Of a stretch of 64,000 nt of DNA, positions 42,632-52,356 are shown one piece after another. Below the pieces are notes generated by a model. The model did no database searches, was not told the origin of the DNA, and saw only the letters and a list, made by a program, of their open reading frames with translations. Source of the DNA: Kamptonema formosum PCC 10802 (GTDB lineage: Bacteria; Cyanobacteriota; Cyanobacteriia; Cyanobacteriales; Oscillatoriaceae). The translations under genes and the position numbers were made by a program. The DNA lies in assembly GCF_000332335.1 (NCBI RefSeq), contig NZ_KB235948.1, positions 1,631,282 through 1,695,281 of the forward strand. The letters run 5' to 3'. The first letter of the stretch is position 1. Every line of letters starts with the position of its first letter.

Positions 42632-45600
42632 CTAGATCGCGGTAAAGTCCGCAACCCCGATCAGGTTCGCGCTCACTCCCACAAGCGACGCCAGCAGCTC
42701 CCCAGTGCCGGCAATACTGATTGAAGTCGCCCCCGCACCGGCGGAAACCGACAGCTGCCCGAACGTCAAACCGCCGGCCAGTGCCAGAAAATCCGCGCCA
42801 TCTAGGAAGTCGGTGATTATATCACTTCCTTTGCCAGATGTCAAGATAAATTTATCGCTGCCTTGGCTGCCGGTCAGGGTGTCGCCGCCCAAATCCCCGC
42901 TGAGCAGATCGTCTCCCGCGCCGCCGGTGAGGGCGTCACTGTCCTTTCCGCCATACAGGGTGTCACTGCCCTCACCGCCATCGAGACTGTCAGCGCCGGC
43001 ATTGCCGAACAGCAAGTCACTGCCCTGGTTTCCCAGGAGGCTGTCACAGTTATCCCCCCCCAGGAGGATGTCATTTCCGCTGCTGCCGGCTAAAGTGTCG
43101 TCGCCTGCACCGCCGAGGATGGTGTCGCTACCGGCACCGCCGGAGATCCAATCCGCTGCGGCGGCACCGGCAATGCTGGCGCTGCCGGCAAAACCGCTCA
43201 AATCCAGACGCTCGAAGTTTTTCACAGAAACGCCGCTGATATTTGTCAGCTGGCGGGCGGCGTCGCTCAAATTGAAGGTAACAGAATTGCTGCCGGTGCC
43301 GCCGGTCAGGACGAAGGTGTCCGCCCCCGCGCCTCCGTCCACGCTGTCGCTCTGCTGCAAGTTAGCCCAGCTAGAAGTGACGGTATCGTCCCCACCGGCA
43401 GCATCAATATTATCTGTCTGCGGGGTGGTGACAGACGCCTGGTTGGGGTTTGCCGGAACGGAACCGCTGGCGCTGATGGTGTGGGTGTGGGCCGTATTTG
43501 CGCCCGGGAGGTAGGTGCCGCCTGCCGGTGGGGTGAGAGTCAGCACCACCGTTTCCGCCGGTTCTGCCGCACTGTCTGCCAGTATTTGCAGGGGGATATT
43601 CGCCGCCGCACTGCCGGCGGGCACAACCACCGCCCCCGACAGGGCAGTAAAATCAGTGCCGGTGGTGGCACTTCCCGCAACCGTGTACGGCACGCTCAAG
43701 TCAAAATTCAGCGCTTGGCTGAGTTTAACTTGAATATTGGCAGTGGCGCTGCCGCTGGCGGGCTCGTCACTGCTGGAAGCGGTGCTGGCAAACTCAACCT
43801 GAAACTGCTCAAAGGCACCGATATCAGGACTGACGCGGGTCACGCCCCGCTGATCCAGCGGTTCTGCGGTAGCGCCGGCATTAATCGCGGGACTGCCGGC
43901 GAGCAGGGCGTGAGTGGGAGTGGGCCCGCCATTATCTTGCAGTGGCCCGAGGAGCGGGTCAGCGATGGTGATATTCGGCGTGACATTGGCGTCGTTGAAG
44001 AAATCGGTGAGTTTGGCGGGATATTGGAGATTATTTCCCCCGTCGGTTAATTGACCGCTGCTGTGCTGCAGGATGCTCCAAGGATTGCCGGCAGTGTTAT
44101 TGGCAAAAATCGTGTTTTTGAGAGTGACCGGCTGATTTTGGGTGACTAAGCCCCCGCCCACCCAGCCGGCGTAATTGTTAGCAATGGTTGTGTTGGCGAT
44201 AGTGGTGGGATATGCAGCTTCGGTGGCGATGGCTATCCCGCCGCCGTCCCCGGTATAGTCTGTGGCTTCTGCCCGGTTCCCGGAAAAGGTACTGTTGGTA
44301 ATATTGACCGAGGCTTTTTCTCCCACCCATAAGCCGCCGCCTTGAGTGGCGGCAACATTGTTTGCAAAGGTGCAATTGCTGACCGTCAGCGGCGCGTTGC
44401 CCTGCCGCACCGCACCTCCGTTCCCCCGATTTCCTTTGGAGTCTTTGGTGACGGAGTTGTTGACAAATGTGCTGTTTTCAAGAATTACTTGGTCTGGGCT
44501 GGCGGCGTAGAGTTGGGCTGCGCCCCCTTCGCCGGCTGCTTTATTGCCATCAAACAAACTGTTGCTAATGCGAATTGTGCCGGCGTCTGGATTGTTGATG
44601 TCACTGGCTAGGTCGGTGTAAATGGCACCGCCGACACCCCGGATGAAACCGACGGGATCGGTATCATCGACAGCACCGGCTGTGGTGTCATTGTGGGTGA
44701 ATTTGCAGTTTTCTACAGTCAGCCCGCTGGTGAGGCTGTTAATGGCTGCGCCGTTGATTCCCCTGTTATTGGTGAAGTCGCAGTCGCTGACTGCGAGGGT
44801 GCTGCCGCGCACAGCTATTGCGCCGGCACCTCGCTCGTCGTTGTCGCCGGTGCCGTCATTGCTGTCAAATGTGCTGCCGGTGACTGTAACGGTGCTGGCG
44901 TGAGAGCCAAAAATTGCGCCGCCTCCTTTGCGGGCGACATTGTTCGTAAAGTGGCAGTTTTCTGCGGTTAAGCTGCCCTGGTATTCTGTGAGGATGGCTC
45001 CGCCCTGTTCGGGGGTGTGAGCGCCGGTGAGGGTGAGATTTTTTACGGTCAAGCTTTTGCCGGTGGCGACGCGGAAAAGGCGGGTTGTGTTGCCGCCGCT
45101 GAGGGTGACTGAACCGCCGCCGTCAATGACGGTGTTTTCGCTAATTAGCTTTTCGCTGGTGAGGGTGAGTGTCACCGGCGCGCCGCCAGTATTAAAGGTG
45201 ATGGTGCCGCCGGCGGCTAGGGCGGCTGTTAGGGCGGCTTCGGTGACACTTTCTGGGGTGCCGGTGCCAACAACTGTAACGCCGGCTACAGAGGGGTACT
45301 GGGCCATTACGTCGGGCTGAAACGCTAATGGGGTTTCAATTTCACCTTGCTGGAACTCTAAATTCCAGTTCCCGCCAGCAGCGGCACTGCCGGTTAAGTC
45401 TGCGGAAGCGGCAATATCTGCGCCAGTTAAGTTGCTTAATTGCGAGACGAATTTCGCGCCGTCTCCGGCGGCGACATCGCAGCCATACAGGAGGATGTCT
45501 GCGCTGTCTGCCAGTAGGTCGCGCCACTGTTGCAATTGGCTTTTGTACTGTTGTAGGGTGTCTGAGTTGAGGGAGGTGTTTCCTAATTGGAGATGTCCGG

Positions 45601-45838
45601 GACTTCCGTGAGAAAAGATATGAACTGCGTCGATGGAGCCGTGAGCGGAGGCATAGTTTTGCAAGCCGGCGGTAATTTGCTCAATCCCATCTCTATCGGG
45701 CTGGAGAATGATGGCTTCCGCTCCGTCTGAAACACCGGCTGCGAGAGATTCGCTGTTTTCGACGCCGGCGTCAATGAAGACGAGGGTTTTTGATTGGGGG
45801 TTTGGGATGGTATTGATTTGGCTGAAATTGGCAGACAT
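42632..45838 (-). CDS. DUF4347 - beta-helix - Calx-beta - RTX-repeat surface protein
   Basis: A 1068-residue exoprotein. Residues ~15-170 form a DUF4347 domain (LVFIDAGVENSESLAAG, AVHIFSHGSPGHLQLG, ILLYGCDVAAGDGAKFVSQL), common at the start of cyanobacterial surface giants. A right-handed beta-helix of ~450 residues (repeated SNCTFANN, ENSTFVNN, TNSTFSGN turns) ends in a choice-of-anchor-Q-like segment LAGSPAINAGATAEPLDQRG. A Calx-beta domain then precedes about eight RTX nonapeptides (GGAGSDTILGGAGDDTLAG and similar), which bind calcium. There is no N-terminal signal peptide and RTX repeats are near the C-terminus, so type I secretion is expected, though no ABC exporter is nearby. Confidence 0.9.
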   Translation of the reverse strand: MSANFSQINTIPNPQSKTLVFIDAGVENSESLAAGVSDGAEAIILQPDRDGIEQITAGLQNYASAHGSIDAVHIFSHGSPGHLQLGNTSLNSDTLQQYKSQLQQWRDLLADSADILLYGCDVAAGDGAKFVSQLSNLTGADIAASADLTGSAAAGGNWNLEFQQGEIETPLAFQPDVMAQYPSVAGVTVVGTGTPESVTEAALTAALAAGGTITFNTGGAPVTLTLTSEKLISENTVIDGGGSVTLSGGNTTRLFRVATGKSLTVKNLTLTGAHTPEQGGAILTEYQGSLTAENCHFTNNVARKGGGAIFGSHASTVTVTGSTFDSNDGTGDNDERGAGAIAVRGSTLAVSDCDFTNNRGINGAAINSLTSGLTVENCKFTHNDTTAGAVDDTDPVGFIRGVGGAIYTDLASDINNPDAGTIRISNSLFDGNKAAGEGGAAQLYAASPDQVILENSTFVNNSVTKDSKGNRGNGGAVRQGNAPLTVSNCTFANNVAATQGGGLWVGEKASVNITNSTFSGNRAEATDYTGDGGGIAIATEAAYPTTIANTTIANNYAGWVGGGLVTQNQPVTLKNTIFANNTAGNPWSILQHSSGQLTDGGNNLQYPAKLTDFFNDANVTPNITIADPLLGPLQDNGGPTPTHALLAGSPAINAGATAEPLDQRGVTRVSPDIGAFEQFQVEFASTASSSDEPASGSATANIQVKLSQALNFDLSVPYTVAGSATTGTDFTALSGAVVVPAGSAAANIPLQILADSAAEPAETVVLTLTPPAGGTYLPGANTAHTHTISASGSVPANPNQASVTTPQTDNIDAAGGDDTVTSSWANLQQSDSVDGGAGADTFVLTGGTGSNSVTFNLSDAARQLTNISGVSVKNFERLDLSGFAGSASIAGAAAADWISGGAGSDTILGGAGDDTLAGSSGNDILLGGDNCDSLLGNQGSDLLFGNAGADSLDGGEGSDTLYGGKDSDALTGGAGDDLLSGDLGGDTLTGSQGSDKFILTSGKGSDIITDFLDGADFLALAGGLTFGQLSVSAGAGATSISIAGTGELLASLVGVSANLIGVADFTAI

Positions 45839-45927
45839 GCTGGTTATTCCAGGGAAACTTTGGCTGGCAGATGCACCCGGAGCGTGTGAGAGTCAGGCGC
45901 GTTCGCCTGCAACCTTACCCTGCAGTA

Positions 45928-45955
45928 GGGTGCGTTTCCCTTGGGAAACGCACCC
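45928..45955. repeat. Perfect GGGTGCGTTTCCC inverted repeat
   Basis: GGGTGCGTTTCCC-TT-GGGAAACGCACCC: 13-bp arms with a two-base loop, 90 bp upstream of the DUF4347 gene start. It is related to the TAGGGTGCGTTCCG dispersed repeat and could attenuate transcription or be cruciform-forming. Confidence 0.65.
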
Positions 45956-46182
45956 TTCTTCTCTAAGTAATTTTTTGCGCTATTTCTAGCTTAAGGCATA
46001 TATCGATAGATGGAGGAGACGGAACGATGATATTTTTTTATTCAAGGTGCTGTTTAATTTGAAAATTCTGATTTAAGATAAATTTACTCCTTGGGATGGA
46101 GGAAATTTTTGTGTTAGTTTGGTACACTGCTAAAACAAAGTAAAAAAGCCGAGGTTGCCAGACCGGCTGTGACATGGGCATT

Positions 46183-46282
46183 ATCGCATCATCGCATCAT
46201 CGCATCACGCAAAAGCTGTGAGTCTTCCCCATGCGCCATGCCCCATGCGCCATGCCCCATGCGCCATGCCCCATGCGCATGC
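46183..46282. repeat. Two short tandem repeats
   Basis: ATCGCATC occurs three times at 46183-46206. CCCCATGCGCCATG (14 bp) occurs four times at 46227-46282, the last copy altered. Both lie in the gap upstream of the DUF928 gene. Confidence 0.9.
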
Positions 46283-47365
46283 TATTCATGCCCTAATCTA
46301 AGTGAATACTGCTATAAATACTGGGGTGTCTTCTTCCGGAGCGCTACTTCTCCTATCTTTCCTGGGCGCTCTAAGCTGTTACGCTTTTAACCTGCTTTTC
46401 TGCTGTATGGTATCGGAGCCTCCAGATAGCCTTAAAAGGTCGATCCTAGAAAGAAAAAATAGAGATTAATAGTGCGATTTAAATATACTAATGTTTCCCT
46501 AGCGGGCAAGCGGAAATGCGCATCTTGGCGTATTGGCGGTTTGTTAAAATAAAGAAACTAAATTTCTTTCAGAACCCCGCGCGCTGGGCTGGGCCATGTT
46601 AGGCGGAATTCTGCCGGCTTTCTCAGTCGTAGGGTGCCTTTGGCTCGGGAGGCCGGCTTAGAAGGAGGGATCTCCGATCGGTTTGGCACTTCACCTGCTG
46701 ATTGTTTTAAAATTCAGTGGGGGGGATATTTTAAATATTCCCAGCTTGTTTCGACTCGGGGAGCCGCAGCTACAGGGTGCGTTCCGCTCGGGGCTTGCCC
46801 CCCACTTGTCCGGAGGACTAGACGCTCGGTTGTGCACCCCACCTCCCGGGGGAAGACAGGGCCTTCTCAATAATTAACGTCAAGTCACAATTTCAGAGTT
46901 CCTTATTGAGAAAATTCTCGGGTTTTATATTTTTTAATAAAAATTTTAAACTATTTACGTTACGAGAAGTGATGTTCTGGCAAGGAGTTGAGGGATTTGT
47001 CCTCTCAAAAGGGGTGGTGTGGGGCAATGGCAGTGGGATTATAACGTAATTTTGAATAAATTGTGGGTCGGAAGTAAGGCGGGCAAAATATCTCTTGGGA
47101 CTTGAGGGCAAGATTCATGTTGCCCGCAGACTTGTACAAATTTGTTTGGGGTGCGGGAGCGGGAAGCTATTTACAGGCAAGGCAGAGTTGGAGTAGAGTG
47201 AATACAGGTTAGCTTCTATCTGAGGTATGTTAGAAGTGTGACGCCTGATACCTCGAACGGCAGAGGCGCGAGTGCCTTGAGCCGCGCTGCCCGCTCTGCT
47301 GTCCAGTGCGGGGGTTGCGTTACCACCAGGCAGCCTATAATTGACTTAAAGGAGATATACCGATT

Positions 47366-48112
47366 ATGGTTTGGCTAAAATCTCTTCAGTCTATGGGAAT
47401 ACTTGCCGGCGTGCTAGCGCCGGCGCTTGTAAGTGTGGCTAGCTTGCCACCCCAACTGCAGGCAGAGTATCGCCCTGACGGGAGAATCAGTCTGGAATTC
47501 CCGCCGGCGGCAGATCGGGGGGCACCGGCGCGAACAGCCGGCGGAGGAGTGAGAGGGGAGAACTGTATGGAGCAGGGGGCAACGCCTCTGACGGCACTGA
47601 TGCCGGGCAATAATGTCTGGACAACAGTGGTGGCCAATCCGACACTTTTTGTGTACGTTCCCAAAACGAATGCCAAGGAAGCGGAATTTTCTGTGCTAGA
47701 CGCCCAAGGGAAAGACGTATATCTGGAAAAAGTGAAACTGACGGGCGAGGCGGGAGTGGTGAAAGTGACCATGCCGGAAAGCGCAGAGCTGAAAACTGGC
47801 AAGGACTATACCTGGAGCTTCTCGATAGTTTGCAATGCGCAAGAAAGAAGCGGTGATATTTATGTCAGGGGAGTGCTCCAGCGCACGGAACTGAGTGCCG
47901 GCCTGAAGAGCGAGCTAGAGAAGGCAGCGCCCTTGGAGCAGGCCCAAATATATGCCAAGGCTCAGGTGTGGAACGAGACGCTGGCGCTCTTGGCTCAGTT
48001 GCGCAATTCCTCCCCACAGGAATGGGAGCAGCTGCTCAAGTCAGTGGGGCTAGAGGCAATCGCCCAAGCACCTTTTATTGGTGTGAGTGCGGCGGAGTTG
48101 CTGCCGAGATGA
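47366..48112 (+). CDS. DUF928 family exported protein
   Basis: A 248-residue protein with an ideal AGGAGATATACC ribosome-binding site. A signal peptide (MGILAGVLAPALVSVASL) is followed by the DUF928 fold: GENCMEQGATPLTALMPGNN, VVANPTLFVYVPKTNAKEAE and DYTWSFSIVCNAQERSGDIY. The C-terminal helical part (AQIYAKAQVWNETLALLAQL) is also typical. The family is largely cyanobacterial, is frequently encoded beside CHASE2 and CHAT proteins and has no known activity. Here it opens a run of six plus-strand genes; the next starts 55 bp after it. Confidence 0.9.
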   Translation: MVWLKSLQSMGILAGVLAPALVSVASLPPQLQAEYRPDGRISLEFPPAADRGAPARTAGGGVRGENCMEQGATPLTALMPGNNVWTTVVANPTLFVYVPKTNAKEAEFSVLDAQGKDVYLEKVKLTGEAGVVKVTMPESAELKTGKDYTWSFSIVCNAQERSGDIYVRGVLQRTELSAGLKSELEKAAPLEQAQIYAKAQVWNETLALLAQLRNSSPQEWEQLLKSVGLEAIAQAPFIGVSAAELLPR

Positions 48113-48167
48113 ATGAACTGCAGGTTAATTCATTCCCGTCGGTGTCCTTTAATGTGGGCAATCTTTG

Positions 48168-50417
48168 ATGTGGGCAACCTTAAAGCAGCCTCTTTGGCAG
48201 TGGCGCGGCGTGTGGATTACCGCCCCGGTGGTGGCGGGACTGGTAATCCTGCTGCGCTTTGCCGGTTTATTGCAGTCTTGGGAGTGGGCGGTGTTCGACC
48301 AGTACATGCGCCTGCGACCGCTAGAGCCCAGGGACGACCGGATCGCGATCGTCGGGATTGATGAAGCTTCCGTGCGCGAGCTCGGGCAGGCGATTATCCC
48401 GGATGGTGTCTACGCCGAGCTGATCGAGAAGCTGAAAGCCCGGCAGCCCTTGGCCATTGGTCTGGACATCTATCGCGACCAGCCGGTACAGCCCGGTCAC
48501 AGGGAGTTGGTCAGGGTATTTGAATCGACTCCGAATCTGGTTGGCATCCAGAAAGTGGTTGGGGATAGCGAGCGCTCGACAATTGCCCCGCCGCCGGCGC
48601 TAAAGGCCAAAAATCAAGTCGGTGCCAATGACCTGATCTTTGATGCCGATAAAAAAGTGCGCCGGGGCCTGATTTACGTTAAGGCTCGCAATGGGGAGAC
48701 GGTTTACAGCTGTGGGCTGTATCTGGCTTTGCTGTATCTGGAAAAACTTGGCATTGGCCCCCAAAAAATAGAGGGGACGCAGAATTGGCAGCTGGGCAAG
48801 ACAGTGTTTGTCCCCTTTGAAGCCGATGACGGCGGCTATGTGCGAGCGGATGCCAATGGATTCCAGATATTAATGAACTACCGGGGACCGAGCCGGTACT
48901 TCGAGACAGTCTCGATCGCAGATATACTCAAAGACCGGGTGCCGGCAGGCTGGGGGCGCGACCGCATCATACTAATCGGTGCGGTGGGCGAGAGCTTCCA
49001 GGATTTGGTCTTCACCCCTTACAGCAGCAGTTTGGTGGGCCTGCCCGAGCGCATGGCTGGGGTAGAAGTGCACGCCAATCTCGCCAGCCAGATCCTCAGC
49101 GCGGCCCTGGACGGTCGCACCCCAATCAAAAGTTGGTCGGAGCCTGCCGAGTGGCTGTGGGTATTGCTGTGGAGCTCAGTGGGAGCCACCCTGACTTGGG
49201 CAGTGCGATATAAAGGTGGAGTCAAAAAGTTCTCAATGTCTCGGGCGGCGGCTCCTTTTCTGGCAGGCGGCGCTTTGGTGGCTGGAAGCTTTGGGGCTTT
49301 TTTGTGGGGCTGGTGGATACCTGTGGTGCCGCCGTTAGTGGCCCTATTTGGATCTGTGGCAGTCGTCACGCGCTACATTGCCGAAACCGCCGGCGATATT
49401 CGCAAAACCTTCGGGCGCTACCTGAGTGACGAAATCGTCGCCACTTTGCTGGAAAATCCGGAAGGGCTGAAACTGGGCGGCGAGCGGCGGAAAATCACCA
49501 TATTCACCTCGGATTTAAGAGGGTTCACTGCCACATCCGAAAGACTGCCCCCTGAAGAAGTCGTGAAAATCCTCAACTTCTATCTGGAGCGCATGGCGGA
49601 TGTCATCACCCAGTACCGGGGCACCATTGATGAGTTCATGGGCGATGGGATTTTGGTGCTGTTTGGTGCCCCCATTCCCAGAGAAGACGACGCCGAAAGA
49701 GCGGTGGCTTGCGGGGTGGCCATGCAGCTGGCGCTCGTCTCAGTGAACGAACAAATGAAGCGGTGGGGCTTGCCGCCTCTAGAAATGGGCATCGGCATCA
49801 ACACCGGCGAAGTCGTCGTCGGGAATATCGGCTCGGAGAAACGCACCAAGTACGGCATTGTGGGCAGCCAGGTGAACCTGACTTACCGCATCGAATCTTA
49901 CACAACAGGTGGCCAAATTTACATTTCAGAACCGACCTTAAAAGAAGCCGGCCCAATCGTGGAAATCAGGGGGCAAAAGCAGGTGCAGCCAAAAGGGGTT
50001 AAAGAGCCTATCACCATCTATGATGTAGGGGGGATTGGCGGGAAACACAACTTGTTCCTCCCTCAAGAAGAAGAGGAGTTTTTTCCCCTTTCGGACAAAA
50101 TATCGCTACAATATGTGGGACTGGATGGGAAACACGTTGGCAGTACCATGTTCAGGGGAAGTATAGTTAAGCTGTCGGCGAAGGGCGCTGCGGTGCTCTC
50201 CCACAAGGGTGGGGAGGAGGTGCCGGAACCCCTGACCAATATAAAGCTCAACCTGTTAAGCGCCGAAGACCCCGCACAACCCAGCGAAGATGTCTATGCC
50301 AAGGTTCTGGATGTGCCGGTGGAGAATGGAAGTTTTTATATTCGTTTCACCGCCAAACCGCCCGCTGTACAAGCTCGGCTGGAAGCTGTCTACAAATCCC
50401 TGGCGGCGAAAAGCTAG
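48168..50417 (+). CDS. CHASE2-domain class III nucleotidyl cyclase
   Basis: A 749-residue membrane protein from the ATG at 48168. One N-terminal membrane helix (ITAPVVAGLVILLRFAGLL) precedes an extracytoplasmic CHASE2 sensor (~35-320: FDQYMRLRPLEPRDDRIAIV, IGLDIYRDQP). Further membrane helices follow (WLWVLLWSSVGATLTW, PFLAGGALVAGSFGAFLWGW). The cyclase core starts near residue 440. Metal-binding aspartates are in IFTSDLRGFTA and EFMGDGILVLFGAP. The residue that is lysine in adenylyl cyclases is Glu489, as in guanylyl cyclases; the second base-reading position is Gly563 (KYGIVGSQVN). The C-terminal ~110 residues look like a PilZ-type beta barrel. Product cAMP or cGMP is unresolved. Confidence 0.92.
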   Translation: MWATLKQPLWQWRGVWITAPVVAGLVILLRFAGLLQSWEWAVFDQYMRLRPLEPRDDRIAIVGIDEASVRELGQAIIPDGVYAELIEKLKARQPLAIGLDIYRDQPVQPGHRELVRVFESTPNLVGIQKVVGDSERSTIAPPPALKAKNQVGANDLIFDADKKVRRGLIYVKARNGETVYSCGLYLALLYLEKLGIGPQKIEGTQNWQLGKTVFVPFEADDGGYVRADANGFQILMNYRGPSRYFETVSIADILKDRVPAGWGRDRIILIGAVGESFQDLVFTPYSSSLVGLPERMAGVEVHANLASQILSAALDGRTPIKSWSEPAEWLWVLLWSSVGATLTWAVRYKGGVKKFSMSRAAAPFLAGGALVAGSFGAFLWGWWIPVVPPLVALFGSVAVVTRYIAETAGDIRKTFGRYLSDEIVATLLENPEGLKLGGERRKITIFTSDLRGFTATSERLPPEEVVKILNFYLERMADVITQYRGTIDEFMGDGILVLFGAPIPREDDAERAVACGVAMQLALVSVNEQMKRWGLPPLEMGIGINTGEVVVGNIGSEKRTKYGIVGSQVNLTYRIESYTTGGQIYISEPTLKEAGPIVEIRGQKQVQPKGVKEPITIYDVGGIGGKHNLFLPQEEEEFFPLSDKISLQYVGLDGKHVGSTMFRGSIVKLSAKGAAVLSHKGGEEVPEPLTNIKLNLLSAEDPAQPSEDVYAKVLDVPVENGSFYIRFTAKPPAVQARLEAVYKSLAAKS

Positions 50418-50429
50418 TTTTGGCCCCAG

Positions 50430-50515
50430 TCGCATTGGCGCAGGACAGGCGTCTCGCCTGTCCCCTGGACAGAGCGGCGGCGCAGGACAGCGTCTCGCCT
50501 GTCCCTCCGTATTGG
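50430..50515. repeat. Family-2 core palindromes
   Basis: Two copies of CAGGACAGGCGTCTCGCCTGTCC-like sequence (the second lacks one G), between the cyclase and the hydrolase genes. They account for the frame that is open upstream of the hydrolase start. Confidence 0.7.
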
Positions 50516-50572
50516 ATGGGACAGGCTCGCTCACCTCTATCAACAAGTGACAACTCACAACTGACAAGAACG

Positions 50573-51379
50573 ATGAAATTAATTTTTTTAGGTTCGGGGT
50601 CAGCTTTCACGATAGGAGCAGACAATTTTCAATCGAATATGCTCTTGGTCAGCGACCGGGGGAAAAAACTTTTGATTGACTGCGGTTCGGATATCCGATT
50701 TTCTTTGCATGCGGCGGGCTTTTCCCATCCTGACATCACGGATATTTACATCAGCCACTTGCATGCGGATCATGCAGGGGGACTTGAATACATCGGGTTC
50801 AGTACGAAATTTGACCCGAGATGCAACCGGCCCAATCTCTATCTGAGCAAAGATTTAGCGAGCGATCTGTGGGACAGGACTTTATCCGGAGGCATGCGGT
50901 CTATTGAAGGGGATATTGCTGATTTAGAAACTTTTTTTGAGGTTCACTCAATAGGCAGGAACGGGCATTTCAGCTGGGAAGGAGTAGAATTTAACCTGGT
51001 AAAGGTGGTTCACGTTAATAATGGATATTTTATCATGCCGGCTTACGGGCTATTTTTTGAAGTGAGCGGGGTGAAAGTCCTGTTGACGACGGACACGCAG
51101 CTGTGTTTAGATGAACTGGGTGAATATTACGAGCGAGCGGATATGATTTTCCAAGATTGCGAAACCTCCCGATTCCCCAGCAGCATTCACGCCCACTACC
51201 AAAAATTGCTGGCCCTGCCAGAAAAAATCCGAAATAAAATGTGGCTGTACCATTACCAGCCGGGGGCACTTCCTGATGCCAAGAAAGATGGATTTTGCGG
51301 GTTTGTGAAGCGAGGCCAGACGTTTGAACTGTCAGAATTTCTCCTGAGTTCAGACCGGCAGCTAGCAGTTCAGGCATAG
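50573..51379 (+). CDS. Metallo-beta-lactamase-fold hydrolase (candidate phosphodiesterase)
   Basis: A 268-residue protein starting at MKLIFLGSGSAFTIG; the frame is open further upstream only because of repeat DNA. The zinc motif ISHLHADHAGGLEYIGF (HxHxDH) and later ligands in VKVVHVNNG and VLLTTDTQL place it in the metallo-beta-lactamase superfamily, closer to the RNase Z / class II phosphodiesterase style than to beta-lactamases. It lies between a nucleotidyl cyclase and a cyclic-nucleotide receptor on the same strand, so degrading the cyclic nucleotide is an attractive but unproven role. An RNA- or phosphate-ester substrate is the main alternative. Confidence 0.85.
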   Translation: MKLIFLGSGSAFTIGADNFQSNMLLVSDRGKKLLIDCGSDIRFSLHAAGFSHPDITDIYISHLHADHAGGLEYIGFSTKFDPRCNRPNLYLSKDLASDLWDRTLSGGMRSIEGDIADLETFFEVHSIGRNGHFSWEGVEFNLVKVVHVNNGYFIMPAYGLFFEVSGVKVLLTTDTQLCLDELGEYYERADMIFQDCETSRFPSSIHAHYQKLLALPEKIRNKMWLYHYQPGALPDAKKDGFCGFVKRGQTFELSEFLLSSDRQLAVQA

Positions 51380-51466
51380 ACAGGGCGAGCCCAACTCTGT
51401 CACGAAACGCGAGCCGTCAGGGGCAAATCATTTTCAATAGTAGAACGTAAAAAACCGCCAACAAAG

Positions 51467-52171
51467 ATGAACGACCCAATCAGCTTAATCCGAAATTTCC
51501 TGCTCTCCGACAAAGAATTAATGGAGAGCGCGATGGAAACGGTGGAGCTATCAGACGGTCAGGTGCTTTTCCATCGGGGTGATATCGGCGACGCATTTTA
51601 TCTCATCCAAACAGGGCAGATCCGGATTTTCACCCTCGATCAGGAGGGAAAGGAAATCACGCTCAACACCCTGTCAGCCGGTGAAACTTTAGGTGAGCTG
51701 GCACTTGTGGACGCTCAACCCCGCTCGGCTAGCGCCAGTTCTGTCGGTTGCAGCAGCCTGCTGCGGCTCAACCGGGACGACTTCCTGCGGCGAATACACA
51801 ACTCTCCCATCTTAACTAACTGCATTATCCAACTCCTGAGCGGACGGGCTCGCCACATGACCGAATACATCGAGCGCCTGGGACACTGGGCGCGGATGAT
51901 TATCGATGGGCAATACAATCAAGTCATCAAGGCGATCGAGGAAGTAGATCCCAAAGGAGATCGGGCGCTGGCTGCTGTGGCCGGCTCCATCGGACAGATG
52001 GTGAAAGCCGTGCAGGAACGGGAGGAAAATCTGCGCAAAGAAGTCGTTCAACTCCGCATCGAGATTGACGAAGAAAAGCGGAAGCGACAGGTGGACGAGA
52101 TTGTGAACAATGAGGCGTTCGATAAAATGCTCCAGCTCGCCAAACAGCGGCGCAAATCAAATCCGACATGA
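51467..52171 (+). CDS. Cyclic-nucleotide-binding protein with C-terminal coiled coil
   Basis: A 234-residue protein. Residues ~5-125 form a CRP-type cNMP-binding domain with a canonical phosphate-binding cassette, LGELALVDAQPRSASAS, whose arginine-serine pair would contact the cyclic phosphate. Instead of the CRP winged helix, residues ~140-225 form a long charged helix (VQEREENLRKEVVQLRIEID and EEKRKRQVDE), predicted to be a coiled coil. It is therefore not a DNA-binding regulator but a cNMP-controlled dimerisation or adaptor protein. It is the natural receptor for the upstream cyclase's product. Confidence 0.88.
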   Translation: MNDPISLIRNFLLSDKELMESAMETVELSDGQVLFHRGDIGDAFYLIQTGQIRIFTLDQEGKEITLNTLSAGETLGELALVDAQPRSASASSVGCSSLLRLNRDDFLRRIHNSPILTNCIIQLLSGRARHMTEYIERLGHWARMIIDGQYNQVIKAIEEVDPKGDRALAAVAGSIGQMVKAVQEREENLRKEVVQLRIEIDEEKRKRQVDEIVNNEAFDKMLQLAKQRRKSNPT

Positions 52172-52184
52172 GCCGGCACAGGCG

Positions 52185-52276
52185 GGGGACCGGCGGGGGG
52201 ACAGGCGGGACGCCTGTCCTACGTCTGGACTCCTAGGAATTTTGGATTTTGGATGCCAGGATTTTGGATTCAAAGA
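52185..52276. repeat. Family-2 core plus TTTTGGATTTTGG block
   Basis: GGGACAGGCGGGACGCCTGTCC-like palindrome at about 52199-52222, then GAATTTTGGATTTTGGATGC at about 52237. Both are dispersed intergenic sequences of this genome. Confidence 0.65.
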
Positions 52277-52356
52277 GATGGCAGTAAAGCCCTTTCAAAA
52301 ATATAAAAAAAGACGGTGTGTCCAACTTTGTGTCAGGAGAGGAAAAAGGAAAACGC

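Larger units (their letters stand above)
45839..47365. other. Long gene-poor region
   Basis: About 1.5 kb without a convincing gene. It contains a hairpin at 45928-45955, tandem repeats at 46183-46282, a TATAATTGACTT-type AT-rich stretch and, just before the DUF928 gene, AAGGAGATATACC. Frames at 46634-46873 and 46893-47111 lack ribosome-binding sites and family resemblance. Confidence 0.5.

Noticed and set aside
50420-50572. N-terminal extension of the metallo-beta-lactamase protein
   Set aside because: The extra codons read through family-2 palindromes; the ATG at 50573 begins the conserved IFLGSGS motif.
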